This document shows, piece after piece, positions 47,418 to 57,026 of a DNA stretch of 64,000 bases (position 1 is the first letter of the stretch; the number at the start of each line of letters is the position of its first letter). The notes below the pieces were generated by a model that saw only the letters and a program-made list of their open reading frames with translations, was not told the origin of the DNA and searched no databases. The DNA comes from Paraburkholderia tagetis. Its GTDB lineage: Bacteria; Pseudomonadota; Gammaproteobacteria; Burkholderiales; Burkholderiaceae. Both the position numbers and the translations under genes were made by a program. The stretch is from the NCBI RefSeq assembly GCF_022213065.1, contig NZ_JAKLJA010000008.1, positions 1-64,000 on the forward strand. Reading direction: 5' to 3'.

Positions 47418-48310
47418 ACAGCCCCCGGCCGCAGACGGATCGAGTTCACGACGGTGTCCCACAACTCGAGCGCCTCATCGTCGCTTGAAAAGGACTCCCG
47501 GTTCGTCGCATAGGCACTTTCACCGACCCGAAGCGAAACATTCAGGTTGGGCTCGGCCAGCGAATAGTCCTTGCCCGGCGCCTCCCATTTGAAGCCGTAG
47601 CCGCGCTTGCCGTTCTGGTTCCCCGCGACGAGAATTTCGTCGGCCTCAATGGGCCCCACCGGACGGGCGTGATTGCGCAACTGCGTCAGTCCCGCCGCCA
47701 TGCCGAGCATGCTTGCGAGGATGCCCCCGGCACGTTTGCGCAGCCCCTCATCCGTTGCCCCCACAAAGCCGCTGACCTCGAATGTCACATCGGGCTTGGC
47801 CGCAAGCTGGATGAGCAGACGCCAGCTTTCATAGTTGGGAAGGTCGTCCGCGAGAATAGTGTCGCTTACTACAAAGCCGATTCCTTCGGGAATCTGGCCG
47901 ACTTCAATCTCGCGCCATTTCTCGCTGCATCGCTTGAGAAATGCAATGGCCTTGTCTTTGTTTTCTACTGGAATCGCATCTTTTTTGTACATTAGAATGC
48001 GACTTCCTGCCCTGAAAAACGTATCTGTCGAGTAAATAGTCTCCGCCTCACTCAGTCGCCACGAAAAGAGCGCCGTCGAGCCATTGGGCAACGACACCCG
48101 TTCGGCGAAAGTAGGCTTTCCCGATTTCCGAATGCGCGCTTTCAGCTCTGCCTCACGCTGGGCTACGAGCCGGTCAAATTGCGTGTCATCGCCTGGTGCG
48201 AGTAGCTCCAGACGGTCTCTGCTGTATTTCCAGCTCTCAATGAGTTGTGCACTCGCCGGAACATCGACGAGATGGCGTCCAATCGCGTGAGTTTTCCAGT
48301 CGGGGTTCAT
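47414..48310 (-). CDS. Tli4-like immunity protein of a T6SS lipase effector
   Basis: The 298-residue protein starts MNPDWKTHAIGRHLVDVPASAQLIESWKY and has the two-part arrangement I associate with Tle4 cognate immunity (Tli4) proteins: an N-terminal domain of about 170 residues, then a C-terminal domain with KPDVTFEVSGFVGATDEGLRKRAGGILASMLGM and GYGFKWEAPGKDYSLAEPNLNVSLRVG. No signal peptide is seen, so it may act in the cytoplasm or be exported by other means. The ATGA overlap with the upstream lipase gene is typical for effector/immunity pairs. Assignment is by pattern plus neighbour. Confidence 0.75.
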   Translation of the reverse strand: MNPDWKTHAIGRHLVDVPASAQLIESWKYSRDRLELLAPGDDTQFDRLVAQREAELKARIRKSGKPTFAERVSLPNGSTALFSWRLSEAETIYSTDTFFRAGSRILMYKKDAIPVENKDKAIAFLKRCSEKWREIEVGQIPEGIGFVVSDTILADDLPNYESWRLLIQLAAKPDVTFEVSGFVGATDEGLRKRAGGILASMLGMAAGLTQLRNHARPVGPIEADEILVAGNQNGKRGYGFKWEAPGKDYSLAEPNLNVSLRVGESAYATNRESFSSDDEALELWDTVVNSIRLRPGAV

Positions 48311-50097
48311 GCGGAATCCTTTTTATGCCATTGCGCCTGCTGCGCGATCTTGACGATTGCATACATCGTGGCGTACAGCGACCGCTGGTATTTGTCGCCG
48401 TAACTTCCCTGATGGTCATACCCGAAATGCTCGTTGCACTGCCCGGGATTGCCCTGACCGTGCACAAAACAACCGGCAATGCCGGCCTTGCCTGGTGCCG
48501 CACCCGAGTAGCACGGAACGGTACCGTCCCCCGGGCAATCGGGGGCGCTTAGCGTCAATTTGACACCGGAAGTCGTGATCAGCGTACCCTTGCCATCGTC
48601 ACGGGACAGTGCAATCCGTGATGGGGCAACACTGTCAATTCCTGTGCCTTCCCATGCGATTTCCCCCCATGTGAACAGGTGGTCGGCTTCCATCAGGCTT
48701 GTGCCGAACAGCCCGTCGCGCTCCTTTGCCGGCTGAGTCCGGTTGCCCTGTGCGCCATAGTGAGCGTAGGTTGGACTCTTGTATTTCATTTCGATAGACT
48801 CGTGAAACTTCCTGACGTCATCGATCATTTCGGCTAATTGGGCACGCAAGCCACTACCGTCCGAATTGAAATCCGCTGCCGCCTTGTTCCCCGGATCCAT
48901 CAACCCCAGGTTGCCATCCGGCACCAGGCCATACCACGCAGGCGAAAGGTAGATCTCGTTATAGGGATCACCTCCCATTGGCAATGCCAGAATCTCAACT
49001 CCCGGCCGGTCCGTACGCCTGGTTTTCTCCCGCACCTTCAGCCACGGCTGGCCATCGTTGTAGTCCGCAGTCGGGAGTAGTTCCAGTCCGCCCGGCGCCT
49101 GCGACAGGATCGCCACAACGTCCGCTGCGTGGCGCCCAAGAATGAGCTTCGCCGCCCCCTCGAATCCTGCCCGCATGCGCTTGTACGTAGCCGGTGCACC
49201 GGTGGCCGGTTGCACGCCGTGCGAAACCCCCATCACGCTGTCGCACTGGTGTATCTCGGTGAGTGCCCGGCTCACCAGGCCACCCATCGAATGCGTCACG
49301 ACAATCACCTTCTCTGCCAGCGGCCGGTTAGGCTTTCTGCGCCGGATGGTGCACTGGGTACCGCCTTCGCCATTCGGTGCATCGACGATCACTTCCCGGC
49401 CCTCGTTGTAGTACGGCAGGATAGTGTTTTCGATCAGGTCGCGGATCGCCGCCCCAGAATCGCGGTTGCTCTGCAGCCAGTTGTATCCCCCTGCCCAGAC
49501 ATCGAATTGATAATTGGCAGCATGAAGGATTTCCTCCCTCGTAAGCGGCTCGCCGCCGGCGGCGCCCCATTCCGTGGGGGCCTCATGCCCATGCTTTTCG
49601 GCCCACCCCTTCAGGTCGGCTTCGCAACGCTTGAAATCGAACTGGGCAAGCGCGTTGAGCTGATGCTGCAGCTGCGCCATGAACGGATGATAGGACGAGC
49701 GCATCAGCGCTCCCCAGCCACGCGCGACCAGCACGTTTTTCGGCAGGCCGCTTTCGCCTGCATCGATGGGGCCACTCGGGTCGACCTCCGCATCGCTGGT
49801 CGCGAGATCGCCAACGCGCTCCTGCGTATTCTTGAACGCATAGCTGAACAACTGGGCAATCATGTCCACCGCACCACGCGCATCGGCATTCGGCGGCTGC
49901 CAGACAGCTTGCTTGCCATCTTTCTTGCGTAAATTCGTGCCCATGATGCCCGGCAGAAAAAGCACGGGAATGATGTACGGCTTCGAAAGAACAATTTTTT
50001 CGCGCGTATCGTCTGTTGGCGTTAGCGTAGCCGTCGCATATTGATTGCCGTCGCTGTCGACGACACTGTAAAGCAGGACAGGGGAGGCATCATTCAT
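48307..50097 (-). CDS. Tle4-like alpha/beta-hydrolase, probable T6SS phospholipase effector
   Basis: The 596-residue hydrolase has an oxyanion segment LFLPGIMGTNLR (47-57), nucleophile Ser270 in VTHSMGGLVSRAL, a candidate catalytic Asp524 in PGDGTVPC and His557 or His562 in NEHFGYDHQGSYG, an LCAT-like triad. No signal peptide is present, as expected for a type VI cargo. The neighbouring gene resembles Tli4 immunity proteins, so this is likely a lipase toxin against other bacteria's membranes. No VgrG, PAAR or T6SS structural gene lies in the window. GTG at 50184 is an alternative start; the ATG at 50097 was preferred. Confidence 0.8.
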   Translation of the reverse strand: MNDASPVLLYSVVDSDGNQYATATLTPTDDTREKIVLSKPYIIPVLFLPGIMGTNLRKKDGKQAVWQPPNADARGAVDMIAQLFSYAFKNTQERVGDLATSDAEVDPSGPIDAGESGLPKNVLVARGWGALMRSSYHPFMAQLQHQLNALAQFDFKRCEADLKGWAEKHGHEAPTEWGAAGGEPLTREEILHAANYQFDVWAGGYNWLQSNRDSGAAIRDLIENTILPYYNEGREVIVDAPNGEGGTQCTIRRRKPNRPLAEKVIVVTHSMGGLVSRALTEIHQCDSVMGVSHGVQPATGAPATYKRMRAGFEGAAKLILGRHAADVVAILSQAPGGLELLPTADYNDGQPWLKVREKTRRTDRPGVEILALPMGGDPYNEIYLSPAWYGLVPDGNLGLMDPGNKAAADFNSDGSGLRAQLAEMIDDVRKFHESIEMKYKSPTYAHYGAQGNRTQPAKERDGLFGTSLMEADHLFTWGEIAWEGTGIDSVAPSRIALSRDDGKGTLITTSGVKLTLSAPDCPGDGTVPCYSGAAPGKAGIAGCFVHGQGNPGQCNEHFGYDHQGSYGDKYQRSLYATMYAIVKIAQQAQWHKKDSA

Positions 50098-50431
50098 GGC
50101 TATCGTTCGAGGGAAGTCGCAGAAGGGTTGAGGGCCGTGATGCGTGACAGCCTGCTCTGCGTTGTAACCCTGGCGAGATTTCACCTCAATAGCGGACAGC
50201 CAGAAGAGTCAGGAGCGCTTGATGGGAATCAATGGGGATGGTGGAATTTCGGCTGCTAATCCTAAGGGCCTGCCGGTGGTTTCGCCTGCGCCACTGGCTC
50301 ACGCTGGTCGGGCTGCAGCCTGTCCGGGAGATCGCGGCGCGCATGGCGCCGGGATTGAAGTGATCGGATGTGATGTGACGCGGCGCGCAGTCGATCCACG
50401 CGCACCGCTGAAGTTCAGCGCATGAATCGCA

Positions 50432-51616
50432 TCAAGCGCCCAGATCCGCCAGCGGATGCGTGTCCGCGCGCCACGGCGAGCACAGGAAATGCTGCACGCG
50501 CGCCTCGCGCAGTTCGGAGAGCGTCGCGGGCGCCCAGCGCGGCTTGCGGTCCTTGTCGACGAGATGCGCGCGCACGCCTTCGCAGAAGTCGCCCTCTTCG
50601 ATTGCGCGCGCAACGATCCCGAGTTCCATGCGAAAGTTTTCCGCCAGCGTCATCTGGCGGCCGCGCAGCAGCGCCTCGCGCGTAACTTCCAGCATGGTCG
50701 GCGAGTAATGCGTGAGCGCTTCTAGCGTGGCCGCGAGCCACGCGCGCACGTTCTCCGGTTGCGCGTGTTCAAGATCAGCGCGCAACGAAGCAACGATCTG
50801 CTCGACGCGCGCACGGCGACCGAAATACCGCGCGATCAGCGGCGCATGCGCGGCCAGTGCGCTTGCGCTTGCCTGCGTGCCTGGTGCATCGCCCGACGCA
50901 TCGCCCGCTACATCGCGCGGTACATCAAACACTCGGCGCAGCGCTTCGGGCACGTCGCCGTCGAAGCTGGCCTGCGCGAGACGCGCCTCGTAACCGTCGA
51001 GCCATTCGCCCGGCACGCAGACATCCGCGAGATTGCAGTGGAGCGCATCGGCGCCCGTGAGCAGCACGCCGGTCAGCCCCACATAGAGTTCGGTTTCCAC
51101 CGGCATCTTCGCGAGGAAATGCGTCGCGCCCACGTCGGGCAGCATGCCAATGCGCGTTTCAGGCATCGCGATCTTCGTGCGCGTTGTGGCCACGCGCAGC
51201 GCCGCGGCCTGACCAAGGCCCATGCCGCCGCCCATCGTCACGCCGTCGAGCAGCGCGACGAGCGGCTTGTCGAACGTATGCAGCGCAAAGTCGAGCCGAT
51301 ATTCGTCGACGAAGAACTGCTGCCAGCCGTTTTCACCGAGCCGCTCGCCCGCGCGCGCGAGGCTGTCGATCGCGCGCACGTCGCCGCCGGCGCAAAAGCC
51401 CTTCGGTCCCGCGCCTTCGAGCACGAGCGCGACGATATGATCGTCGCGGCGCACGCGTTCGAGCAGCACGGCAATCTCGCGCACCATCGCATGCGAGAGC
51501 GCGTTGAGCGCGGCGGGACGGTTCAGCGTGACAATCGCAACGCGATTGACCACGCGAAACAGCACGTCCGGTCCGGCTTCCGGGACGGCCTGTGCGGAAG
51601 CGGGTGTTGCATTCAT
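50432..51616 (-). CDS. 3-Hydroxyisobutyryl-CoA hydrolase-type enoyl-CoA hydratase/isomerase family protein
   Basis: The 394-residue crotonase-fold protein has GAGPKGFCAGGDVRAI (about 69-84), TMGGGMGLGQAAALRVATTRTKIAMPETRIGMLPDVGATHFLAKMP (about 126-172), the HIBCH hallmark PE-x-x-IG-PDVG, and the long ECH_2 C-terminal extension. It would release 3-hydroxyisobutyrate from its CoA ester in valine breakdown. It is the last gene of a four-gene minus operon, starting 3 bases after the upstream hydratase. Confidence 0.9.
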   Translation of the reverse strand: MNATPASAQAVPEAGPDVLFRVVNRVAIVTLNRPAALNALSHAMVREIAVLLERVRRDDHIVALVLEGAGPKGFCAGGDVRAIDSLARAGERLGENGWQQFFVDEYRLDFALHTFDKPLVALLDGVTMGGGMGLGQAAALRVATTRTKIAMPETRIGMLPDVGATHFLAKMPVETELYVGLTGVLLTGADALHCNLADVCVPGEWLDGYEARLAQASFDGDVPEALRRVFDVPRDVAGDASGDAPGTQASASALAAHAPLIARYFGRRARVEQIVASLRADLEHAQPENVRAWLAATLEALTHYSPTMLEVTREALLRGRQMTLAENFRMELGIVARAIEEGDFCEGVRAHLVDKDRKPRWAPATLSELREARVQHFLCSPWRADTHPLADLGA

Positions 51617-51619
51617 TGC

Positions 51620-52405
51620 TTAATTCTCCGTATCAATATGCCATTGCGGCTTGCGCTTCTCGAGGAAGGCGTTCACGCCTTCGCGCTGGTTGGGCGAGTC
51701 GAACAGGTCGACGAAGCGCTCGCGTTCCACGGCCAGCGCGGCGCCGCGCGGCACCCCATTGCGCGCCTGATGAATCAGCGACTTGCTGAACGACACGCCC
51801 TGCGGGCTCAGCGAAGCCACGCGCGCGGCCATGGCGAGTGCGACTTCGCGCGCGCCGCCCTGCGGCACCACTTCCTCGACGAGGCCGATGCGCAGCGCCG
51901 TGGCGGCATCCACGCGCTCGCCGGTGAGGATGATGCGCTTGGCCCAGCCCTCGCCCACCAGCCAGGGCAGCGTCTGCGTGCCGCAACCGCTCGGCAGCAG
52001 GCCCACGGCGGGCTCGGGCAGCGCGAGTTGCGCGTGCTCTTCGGCAATGCGGATATCGCAGGCGAGCGCGCATTCGAGCCCGCCGCCCATTGCATAGCCG
52101 TTGATCGCGGCGATCACCACGGGCCGTGCATTCTGCAGCGCCTCGAACGCGGCGCCGAACTCCGCAGCCGCCGTGCGCGCGACCTCGCGATCGCCGGTGG
52201 CGAACGCGTTCAGGTCCGCGCCCGCGCTAAAGAACTTCGGTCCGTTGCCGGTGATGACGATGGCGCGCACTTTCGCCTCGCGATTGAACGCCTCGATCAC
52301 CTGCTGAAGCTGGCGCAGGCCATCGACGGTAAAGGCGTTCGCGGGCGGTCGCGCGAGCGTGATGAGCGCCACCGCGCCGTCATGTGCGTACTCGAATTCG
52401 ATCAT
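51620..52405 (-). CDS. Enoyl-CoA hydratase
   Basis: The 261-residue crotonase has FFSAGADLNAFATGD (oxyanion loop, about 59-73), NGYAMGGGLECALACDIRIAEEHAQLALPEPAVGLLPSGCGTQTLPWLVGEGWA (about 100-153) and a normal single-domain length. In this operon it would hydrate methacrylyl-CoA to 3-hydroxyisobutyryl-CoA. ATG 52405 has GGAG at suitable spacing; ATG at 52417 lacks one. Confidence 0.92.
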   Translation of the reverse strand: MIEFEYAHDGAVALITLARPPANAFTVDGLRQLQQVIEAFNREAKVRAIVITGNGPKFFSAGADLNAFATGDREVARTAAAEFGAAFEALQNARPVVIAAINGYAMGGGLECALACDIRIAEEHAQLALPEPAVGLLPSGCGTQTLPWLVGEGWAKRIILTGERVDAATALRIGLVEEVVPQGGAREVALAMAARVASLSPQGVSFSKSLIHQARNGVPRGAALAVERERFVDLFDSPNQREGVNAFLEKRKPQWHIDTEN

Positions 52406-52424
52406 TTTGGACTCCATGCTTGTT

Positions 52425-54140
52425 TCAACGCAGTTCGGGAAAATCCTCTTCCCAGTATTCGTCGGGCTGGCGCGCGGGTTCGTCCGTGCGTTCCATTTCC
52501 CGGCGACGCAACTCGACGCGGCGGATCTTGCCCGAGATGGTCTTCGGCAAGTCGCTGAACTCGAGGCGGCGAATGCGTTTGTACGATGCGAGCTTGTCAC
52601 GCGAAAAGCGGAACACCTCGCGCGCGAGATCGGGACCGGCCTCGTAGCCCTGGCGCACGGTCACGAACGCCTTGGGTACCGAAAGCCGCAAAGGGTCGGG
52701 GCTCGGCACCACGGCCGCCTCGGCAATCGCCTCGTGCTCGATCAGCACGCTCTCCAGCTCGAACGGGCTCAGGCGGTAATCGGACGACTTGAACACGTCG
52801 TCGGCGCGGCCCACGTAGACGAAGTAGCCGTCATCGCGGCGCATCGCCATGTCGGACGTGTGGTAGTAGCCGTTGCGCATCGCCTGCTCGGTCGCCTTCG
52901 GGTTGTTCGCGTAGCCCGTCATCAGGCCGAGCGGGCGCTGCACCGGATTTTGCCCAAGACGCAGTGCGATTTCACCTTCGCTCGCGGGTTGGTCGTCGGG
53001 GTCGACGAGCTCGACGCGGTAGCCCGGCAGCGGCCGGCCCATCGCGCCCGCCACCACGGGCTGGCCCGGCGAATTGCCGATCTGGCAGGTGGTTTCGGTC
53101 TGGCCATAGCCGTCGCGAATCGTGATGCCCCAGGCGTGACGCACGCGCTCGATGATCTCCGGATTGAGCGGCTCGCCCGCGCCCACGATCTCGCGCAGCT
53201 TCACTGCGTGGCTCGCGAGCGGCTCCTGCACGAGCATGCGCCACACCGTGGGCGGCGCGCACAGCGTGGTCACGCCGCATTGCACGAGCGCGTTGAGCGT
53301 ATCTTTCGGCACGAAGCGCGCGTAGTTGTAGACGAACACGCAGGCCTGCGCATTCCACGGCGCAAAGAAGCAGCTCCACGCATGCTTGGCCCAGCCCGGC
53401 GAGCTGATGTTCCAGTGCACGTCGCCGGGCATGAGGCCGATCCAGTACATCGTGGAGAGGTGGCCAACAGGATAGCTCTGATGCGTGTGCTCGACGAGCT
53501 TGGGCTTGGACGTGGTGCCCGAGGTGAAGTAAAGCAGCATCGGATCGCTCGCGCGTGTCGGGCCGTCCGGCTCGAACACGGCGCTCGCCTCATAAGCGCG
53601 CGAGAGGTCGATCCAGCCTTCGCGCGATGCGCCCACCGCGATGCGCTTCACGCTCGCATCGAGCGCGTCGAACTTCGCGAGTTCCGCCGCATCGACCACC
53701 ACGAACCGTGCGCCGCCCGCTTCCACGCGCTCGCGCACGTCGTCGGGCGAGAGCTGCGTCGTGGCGGGCAGCACCACGGCGCCCAGCTTCATCGCCGCCA
53801 GCATCACGTCCCACAGCTCGACGCGGTTGGGCAGCATCAGGAGAAGACGATCGCCACGGCCCACGCCCGCTTCGCGCAGGAAGTTCGCCATGCGCGAGGA
53901 ACGCTCGGACATCTGCGCGAACGAGTAGCGCGTGCCGCCGTTCGCGAGGTCGTCGACGATCCACAGTGCCGGGTTGTCGTTGCCGCGCGCCATCACGTCG
54001 AAATAATCGAGCGCCCAGTTGAAGGTATCGAGCTGCGGCCATGCGAATTCTTCATACGCGCGCGCGTAATCGGTGCGGTGACGCAGCAGCAGCTCGCGTG
54101 CGTCGATGAAGGCCTGCGCGGAAGGGGTGAACCCGGTCAT
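52425..54140 (-). CDS. AMP-dependent acyl-CoA synthetase
   Basis: The 571-residue ANL-superfamily ligase has the P-loop-like A3 motif YFTSGTTSKPKLVEHTH (about 205-221), the A5 motif DGYGQTETT, A7/A8 with TSDMAMRRDDGYFVYVGRADDVFKSSDYRLSPFELES and the catalytic Lys in LPKTISGKIRRVEL. It activates a carboxylic acid to its CoA ester; a short or branched chain substrate is likely from the neighbours. It sits between the acyl-CoA dehydrogenase and the two crotonases. Confidence 0.9.
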   Translation of the reverse strand: MTGFTPSAQAFIDARELLLRHRTDYARAYEEFAWPQLDTFNWALDYFDVMARGNDNPALWIVDDLANGGTRYSFAQMSERSSRMANFLREAGVGRGDRLLLMLPNRVELWDVMLAAMKLGAVVLPATTQLSPDDVRERVEAGGARFVVVDAAELAKFDALDASVKRIAVGASREGWIDLSRAYEASAVFEPDGPTRASDPMLLYFTSGTTSKPKLVEHTHQSYPVGHLSTMYWIGLMPGDVHWNISSPGWAKHAWSCFFAPWNAQACVFVYNYARFVPKDTLNALVQCGVTTLCAPPTVWRMLVQEPLASHAVKLREIVGAGEPLNPEIIERVRHAWGITIRDGYGQTETTCQIGNSPGQPVVAGAMGRPLPGYRVELVDPDDQPASEGEIALRLGQNPVQRPLGLMTGYANNPKATEQAMRNGYYHTSDMAMRRDDGYFVYVGRADDVFKSSDYRLSPFELESVLIEHEAIAEAAVVPSPDPLRLSVPKAFVTVRQGYEAGPDLAREVFRFSRDKLASYKRIRRLEFSDLPKTISGKIRRVELRRREMERTDEPARQPDEYWEEDFPELR

Positions 54141-54218
54141 CGTCGTCTCCTAAGTCACGGCGCGTTTGCGCGCTTTATCGCTCTTTATTCAATGCACCGA
54201 ATACTTCGTCATCCTTTC

Positions 54219-55352
54219 TTATAGCTGACGTGCAATCACCATGCGCTGCACTTCGCTCGTGCCTTCGTAGATTTGCGTGATGCGTGCGTCGCGATAGTGG
54301 CGCTCCACCGGATAGTCGTTGAGGAAGCCATAGCCGCCGTGAATCTGGATCGCGTGCGAGCACACTTCCTCGGCCATTTCGGAAGCAAAGAGCTTGGCCT
54401 GCGAGGCCTCGGAAAGACAGGGCTTGCCGAGCGTGCGCAGCTTGGCCGCATGATGCACGAGATGGCGCGCGGCGTTGATGCGCGTGTGCATGTCGGCGAG
54501 CATGTTCGCGACGCTCTGATGGCGGATCAGCGGCTCGCCGAACTGCACGCGCTCGTGCGCATAAGTGCGCGCCGCGTCGAAGGCCGCGCGCGCGATGCCG
54601 AGCGCCTGCGCCGCGATGCCGATGCGCCCGCCTTCGAGATTCGAGAGCGCGATTTTGAGGCCCTCGCCGCGCTGGCCGAGCAGATTCGCCTCGGGAATCG
54701 CGCAATCGACGAGCGAGATCGGGCAGGTGTCCGAGGCGCGAATGCCCATCTTCTTCTCGTGCGGCCCCACGTTGAAGCCCGGCGTGTCGGTGGGCACGAC
54801 GAAGGCCGAGATGCCGCGCTTGCCCGCATCGGGATCGGTCACCGCAAACACGATCGCGAGGCTCGCGCGCGAGCCGTTCGTCACGAACTGCTTGTTGCCG
54901 TTGAGCACCCACTTGCCGTCGCGCAACTCGGCGCGCGTGCGCAGGTTGTTGGCCTCCGAGCCGGCCTGCGGCTCGGTCAGGCAGAACGCGCCGATCATCT
55001 CGCCGCTCGCGAGCTTCGTGAGCCAGCGGTCCTTTTGCGCGTCGGTGCCGTACTGGAGAATCGGCCCGCAGCCCACGGAGTTGTGCACGCTCACGAGCGT
55101 CGCGCACGAAGCGCAGCCCGCAGCGATCTCCTCCATCGCGAGCGCATAGGCCACGTAGTCGGTATAGGAGCCGCCCTGCTCCTGCGGCACGATCATGCCG
55201 AGAAAGCCCAGCTCGCCCAGTTGCGCGACCACCTCGTCTGGCAGCTTGCCGTCGCGGTCCCATTGCGCCGCGTTGGGCGCGAGGCGCTCGGTCGAGAAGT
55301 CGCGCGCGGCGTCGCGAATCATGCGCTGGTCGTCGGTATAGAACTCGTCCAT
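54219..55352 (-). CDS. Acyl-CoA dehydrogenase (isobutyryl/branched-chain type)
   Basis: The 377-residue dehydrogenase has [25 protein letters not shown] (about 82-106), [38 protein letters not shown] and the C-terminal [42 protein letters not shown], with catalytic Glu in YEGTSE. The set dehydrogenase-hydratase-HIBCH is the valine degradation order, so isobutyryl-CoA is the likely substrate. AAGGGG precedes ATG 55352. First gene of the operon, divergent from an AraC regulator. Confidence 0.93.
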   Translation of the reverse strand: MDEFYTDDQRMIRDAARDFSTERLAPNAAQWDRDGKLPDEVVAQLGELGFLGMIVPQEQGGSYTDYVAYALAMEEIAAGCASCATLVSVHNSVGCGPILQYGTDAQKDRWLTKLASGEMIGAFCLTEPQAGSEANNLRTRAELRDGKWVLNGNKQFVTNGSRASLAIVFAVTDPDAGKRGISAFVVPTDTPGFNVGPHEKKMGIRASDTCPISLVDCAIPEANLLGQRGEGLKIALSNLEGGRIGIAAQALGIARAAFDAARTYAHERVQFGEPLIRHQSVANMLADMHTRINAARHLVHHAAKLRTLGKPCLSEASQAKLFASEMAEEVCSHAIQIHGGYGFLNDYPVERHYRDARITQIYEGTSEVQRMVIARQL

Positions 55353-55521
55353 CTGTGTCCCCTTCCTGTCTTGCCTGCGCGCTCGCGCTGCGAGACGCGC
55401 GTTCGGTGCATCCACTGTCGCGCCGTGCGGCCGCTGCCGCAAGGTCTACGAAAAGTTTAGACATCCGCGCCCGCGCATTCGATGCCCGCCACGATCAAAG
55501 TCATTGAGCGAATTTGCCATA

Positions 55522-56601
55522 ATGCCTCCAATAACCCCAACTGGAGGCCAATTCTTGCAGCCAGGGAAAACCAGCAGAGTGAGCGAAAAAGGCACAATCG
55601 CCATGAGCCTCGTGCGCGAGACGCTGGCGCGGGCGCACGGAGTCGACGTGGCGCCCATCGTCGACGCAGCGGGCATCGCAGCGAGCGCGCTCGATGCACC
55701 GCATGCGCGCGTGAGCGCCGCGCAGTACGGCGCGCTGTGGGCGGGCATCGCGCGCGCGCTCGACGACGAATTCCTCGGCCAGGACTCTCACGCGATGAAG
55801 AGCGGGAGCTTCATCGCCATGACCCGCGCGGCGCTGGGCGCGCCCACGGGCCGCCAGGCGCTGCAGCGCACCGTGCAGTTCATGCGCCTCGTGCTCGACG
55901 ACCTCGCAGGGGAGATCGACATCGACGCCACGCGCGTGCGCATCGCCTTGCGCCAGCGCGCGGGCACGCCCGTGCCGGCGATGTTCGCCTACGCTACGTG
56001 GTTCATCCTCGTCTATGGGTTGCTTTGCTGGCTCGTGGGGCGGCGCATTCCGGTGATCGCGGCGCGCTTTCGCTGCCCGGCGCCGGCCGACGCGCACGCG
56101 TACCAGCTCATGATCTGCGAGGACATGGCCTTCGATCAGCCCGACTCGTGGTTCGACCTCGCGCCCGTGTTCCTCGACCTGCCGGTGATCCAGACCACCG
56201 CCTCGGCACGCGCCTTCCTGCGCAATGCGCCCGGCAATTTCGTCGTGAAGTATCGCAATCCGGCCTCGTTCGCCGCGCGCGTGCGGCGTGCGCTACGCGC
56301 GCTGCCTGCCCACGCGTGGCCGGACGCCGACGCCATCGCGCAGCGCCTGAACGTCGCGCCTGCGACGCTGCGCCGCCACCTGCGCCAGGAAGGGCACAGT
56401 TGCCAGTCGATCAAGGACGAGTTGCGCCGCGACCTCGCACTCGAGGCGTTGCAGGACCCCGCGCGCTCGGTCGCCGACATCGCGGCCGCCGTGGGTTTCG
56501 CGGAGCCGAGCGCGTTCCATCGTGCGTTCCGCAAGTGGACCGGGCTGCGCCCCGCGGAGTACCGGCAGAGGCGCGAACGGCATGCTTCGAAGGCACGCTG
56601 A
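55522..56601 (+). CDS. AraC-family regulator
   Basis: The 359-residue regulator has an N-terminal OruR/arabinose-binding-like effector domain (about 25-220, starting MSLVRETLARAHGVDVAPIVDAAGI) and a C-terminal AraC double helix-turn-helix (about 265-345, LNVAPATLRRHLRQEGHSCQSIKDELRRDLALEAL and VADIAAAVGFAEPSAFHRAFRKWTGLRPAEYR). It diverges from the branched-chain acyl-CoA operon and is its likely activator. Start choice is uncertain between 55522 and internal Met codons. Confidence 0.88.
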   Translation: MPPITPTGGQFLQPGKTSRVSEKGTIAMSLVRETLARAHGVDVAPIVDAAGIAASALDAPHARVSAAQYGALWAGIARALDDEFLGQDSHAMKSGSFIAMTRAALGAPTGRQALQRTVQFMRLVLDDLAGEIDIDATRVRIALRQRAGTPVPAMFAYATWFILVYGLLCWLVGRRIPVIAARFRCPAPADAHAYQLMICEDMAFDQPDSWFDLAPVFLDLPVIQTTASARAFLRNAPGNFVVKYRNPASFAARVRRALRALPAHAWPDADAIAQRLNVAPATLRRHLRQEGHSCQSIKDELRRDLALEALQDPARSVADIAAAVGFAEPSAFHRAFRKWTGLRPAEYRQRRERHASKAR

Positions 56602-56634
56602 AGACGAGCGCATTTTTCTCATTGCAAACCTTTC

Positions 56635-56658
56635 TCTTATCGAGATAAGACCTATAAT
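56635..56658 (+). promoter_or_regulatory. Palindrome and -10 element upstream of a DUF4148 gene
   Basis: TCTTATCGAGATAAGA (56635-56650) is a perfect palindrome two bases before a consensus TATAAT (56653-56658). The expected -35 region is poor, so the palindrome sits where an activator or repressor would contact polymerase. The start codon is at 56692. Confidence 0.55.
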
Positions 56659-56691
56659 TTCAGGGTTATCCCTTATACGAAAGGCACGGCC

Positions 56692-56946
56692 ATGAACACT
56701 CTTTCGCGTGTTGCGCTTGGCTTGCTAGCCGCGGCATGTTGCGTCGCTTCAGCGAGCGCGCTGGCCCAACCCTACAGCCCTACGGGTCCGTTGACGCGCG
56801 CCCAGGTGGTCGCGGACCTCATTGCGTGGCGTGCGGCGGGCTACGAGCCGCTCGACTGGCTTCACTACCCCGAGAACGCCCAGCGCGCCGGGGCGATCGT
56901 CGCGCAGCGACGTGCCTCGGGCGCGATGCCGCAACCGGCGCAGTAA
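56692..56946 (+). CDS. DUF4148-family small exported protein
   Basis: The 84-residue protein has a signal peptide (about 1-26, ...SASALA-Q) and the DUF4148 core LTRAQVVADLIAWRAAGYEPLDWLHYPENAQRA. Such proteins are common and multi-copy in Burkholderiaceae, with unknown function. It closely resembles the gene at 62948 (AGYDPSDWMHYPENIQAA). Confidence 0.9.
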   Translation: MNTLSRVALGLLAAACCVASASALAQPYSPTGPLTRAQVVADLIAWRAAGYEPLDWLHYPENAQRAGAIVAQRRASGAMPQPAQ

Positions 56947-56974
56947 GCGCATCAGGCTGAAGGCTCTCCCCTCG

Positions 56975-57026
56975 GCGGGAGCAGCGATCCGTCTGCAATG
57001 ACGGACCGATGCTCCCGCTTTGTTCT
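56975..57026 (+). terminator. Long hairpin terminator after the DUF4148 gene
   Basis: GCGGGAGCA (56975-56983) pairs with TGCTCCCGC (57010-57018), and an inner GATCCGTC/GACGGACC pair extends the stem. TTTGTTCTTTTT follows. Between this and 57297 no gene is visible; the stretch presumably holds the permease promoter. Confidence 0.75.

Noticed and set aside
50185..50431. Possible VgrG C-terminal remnant upstream of the lipase effector
   Set aside because: The only open stretch is about 27 codons bounded by stops and has no recognisable VgrG motif.
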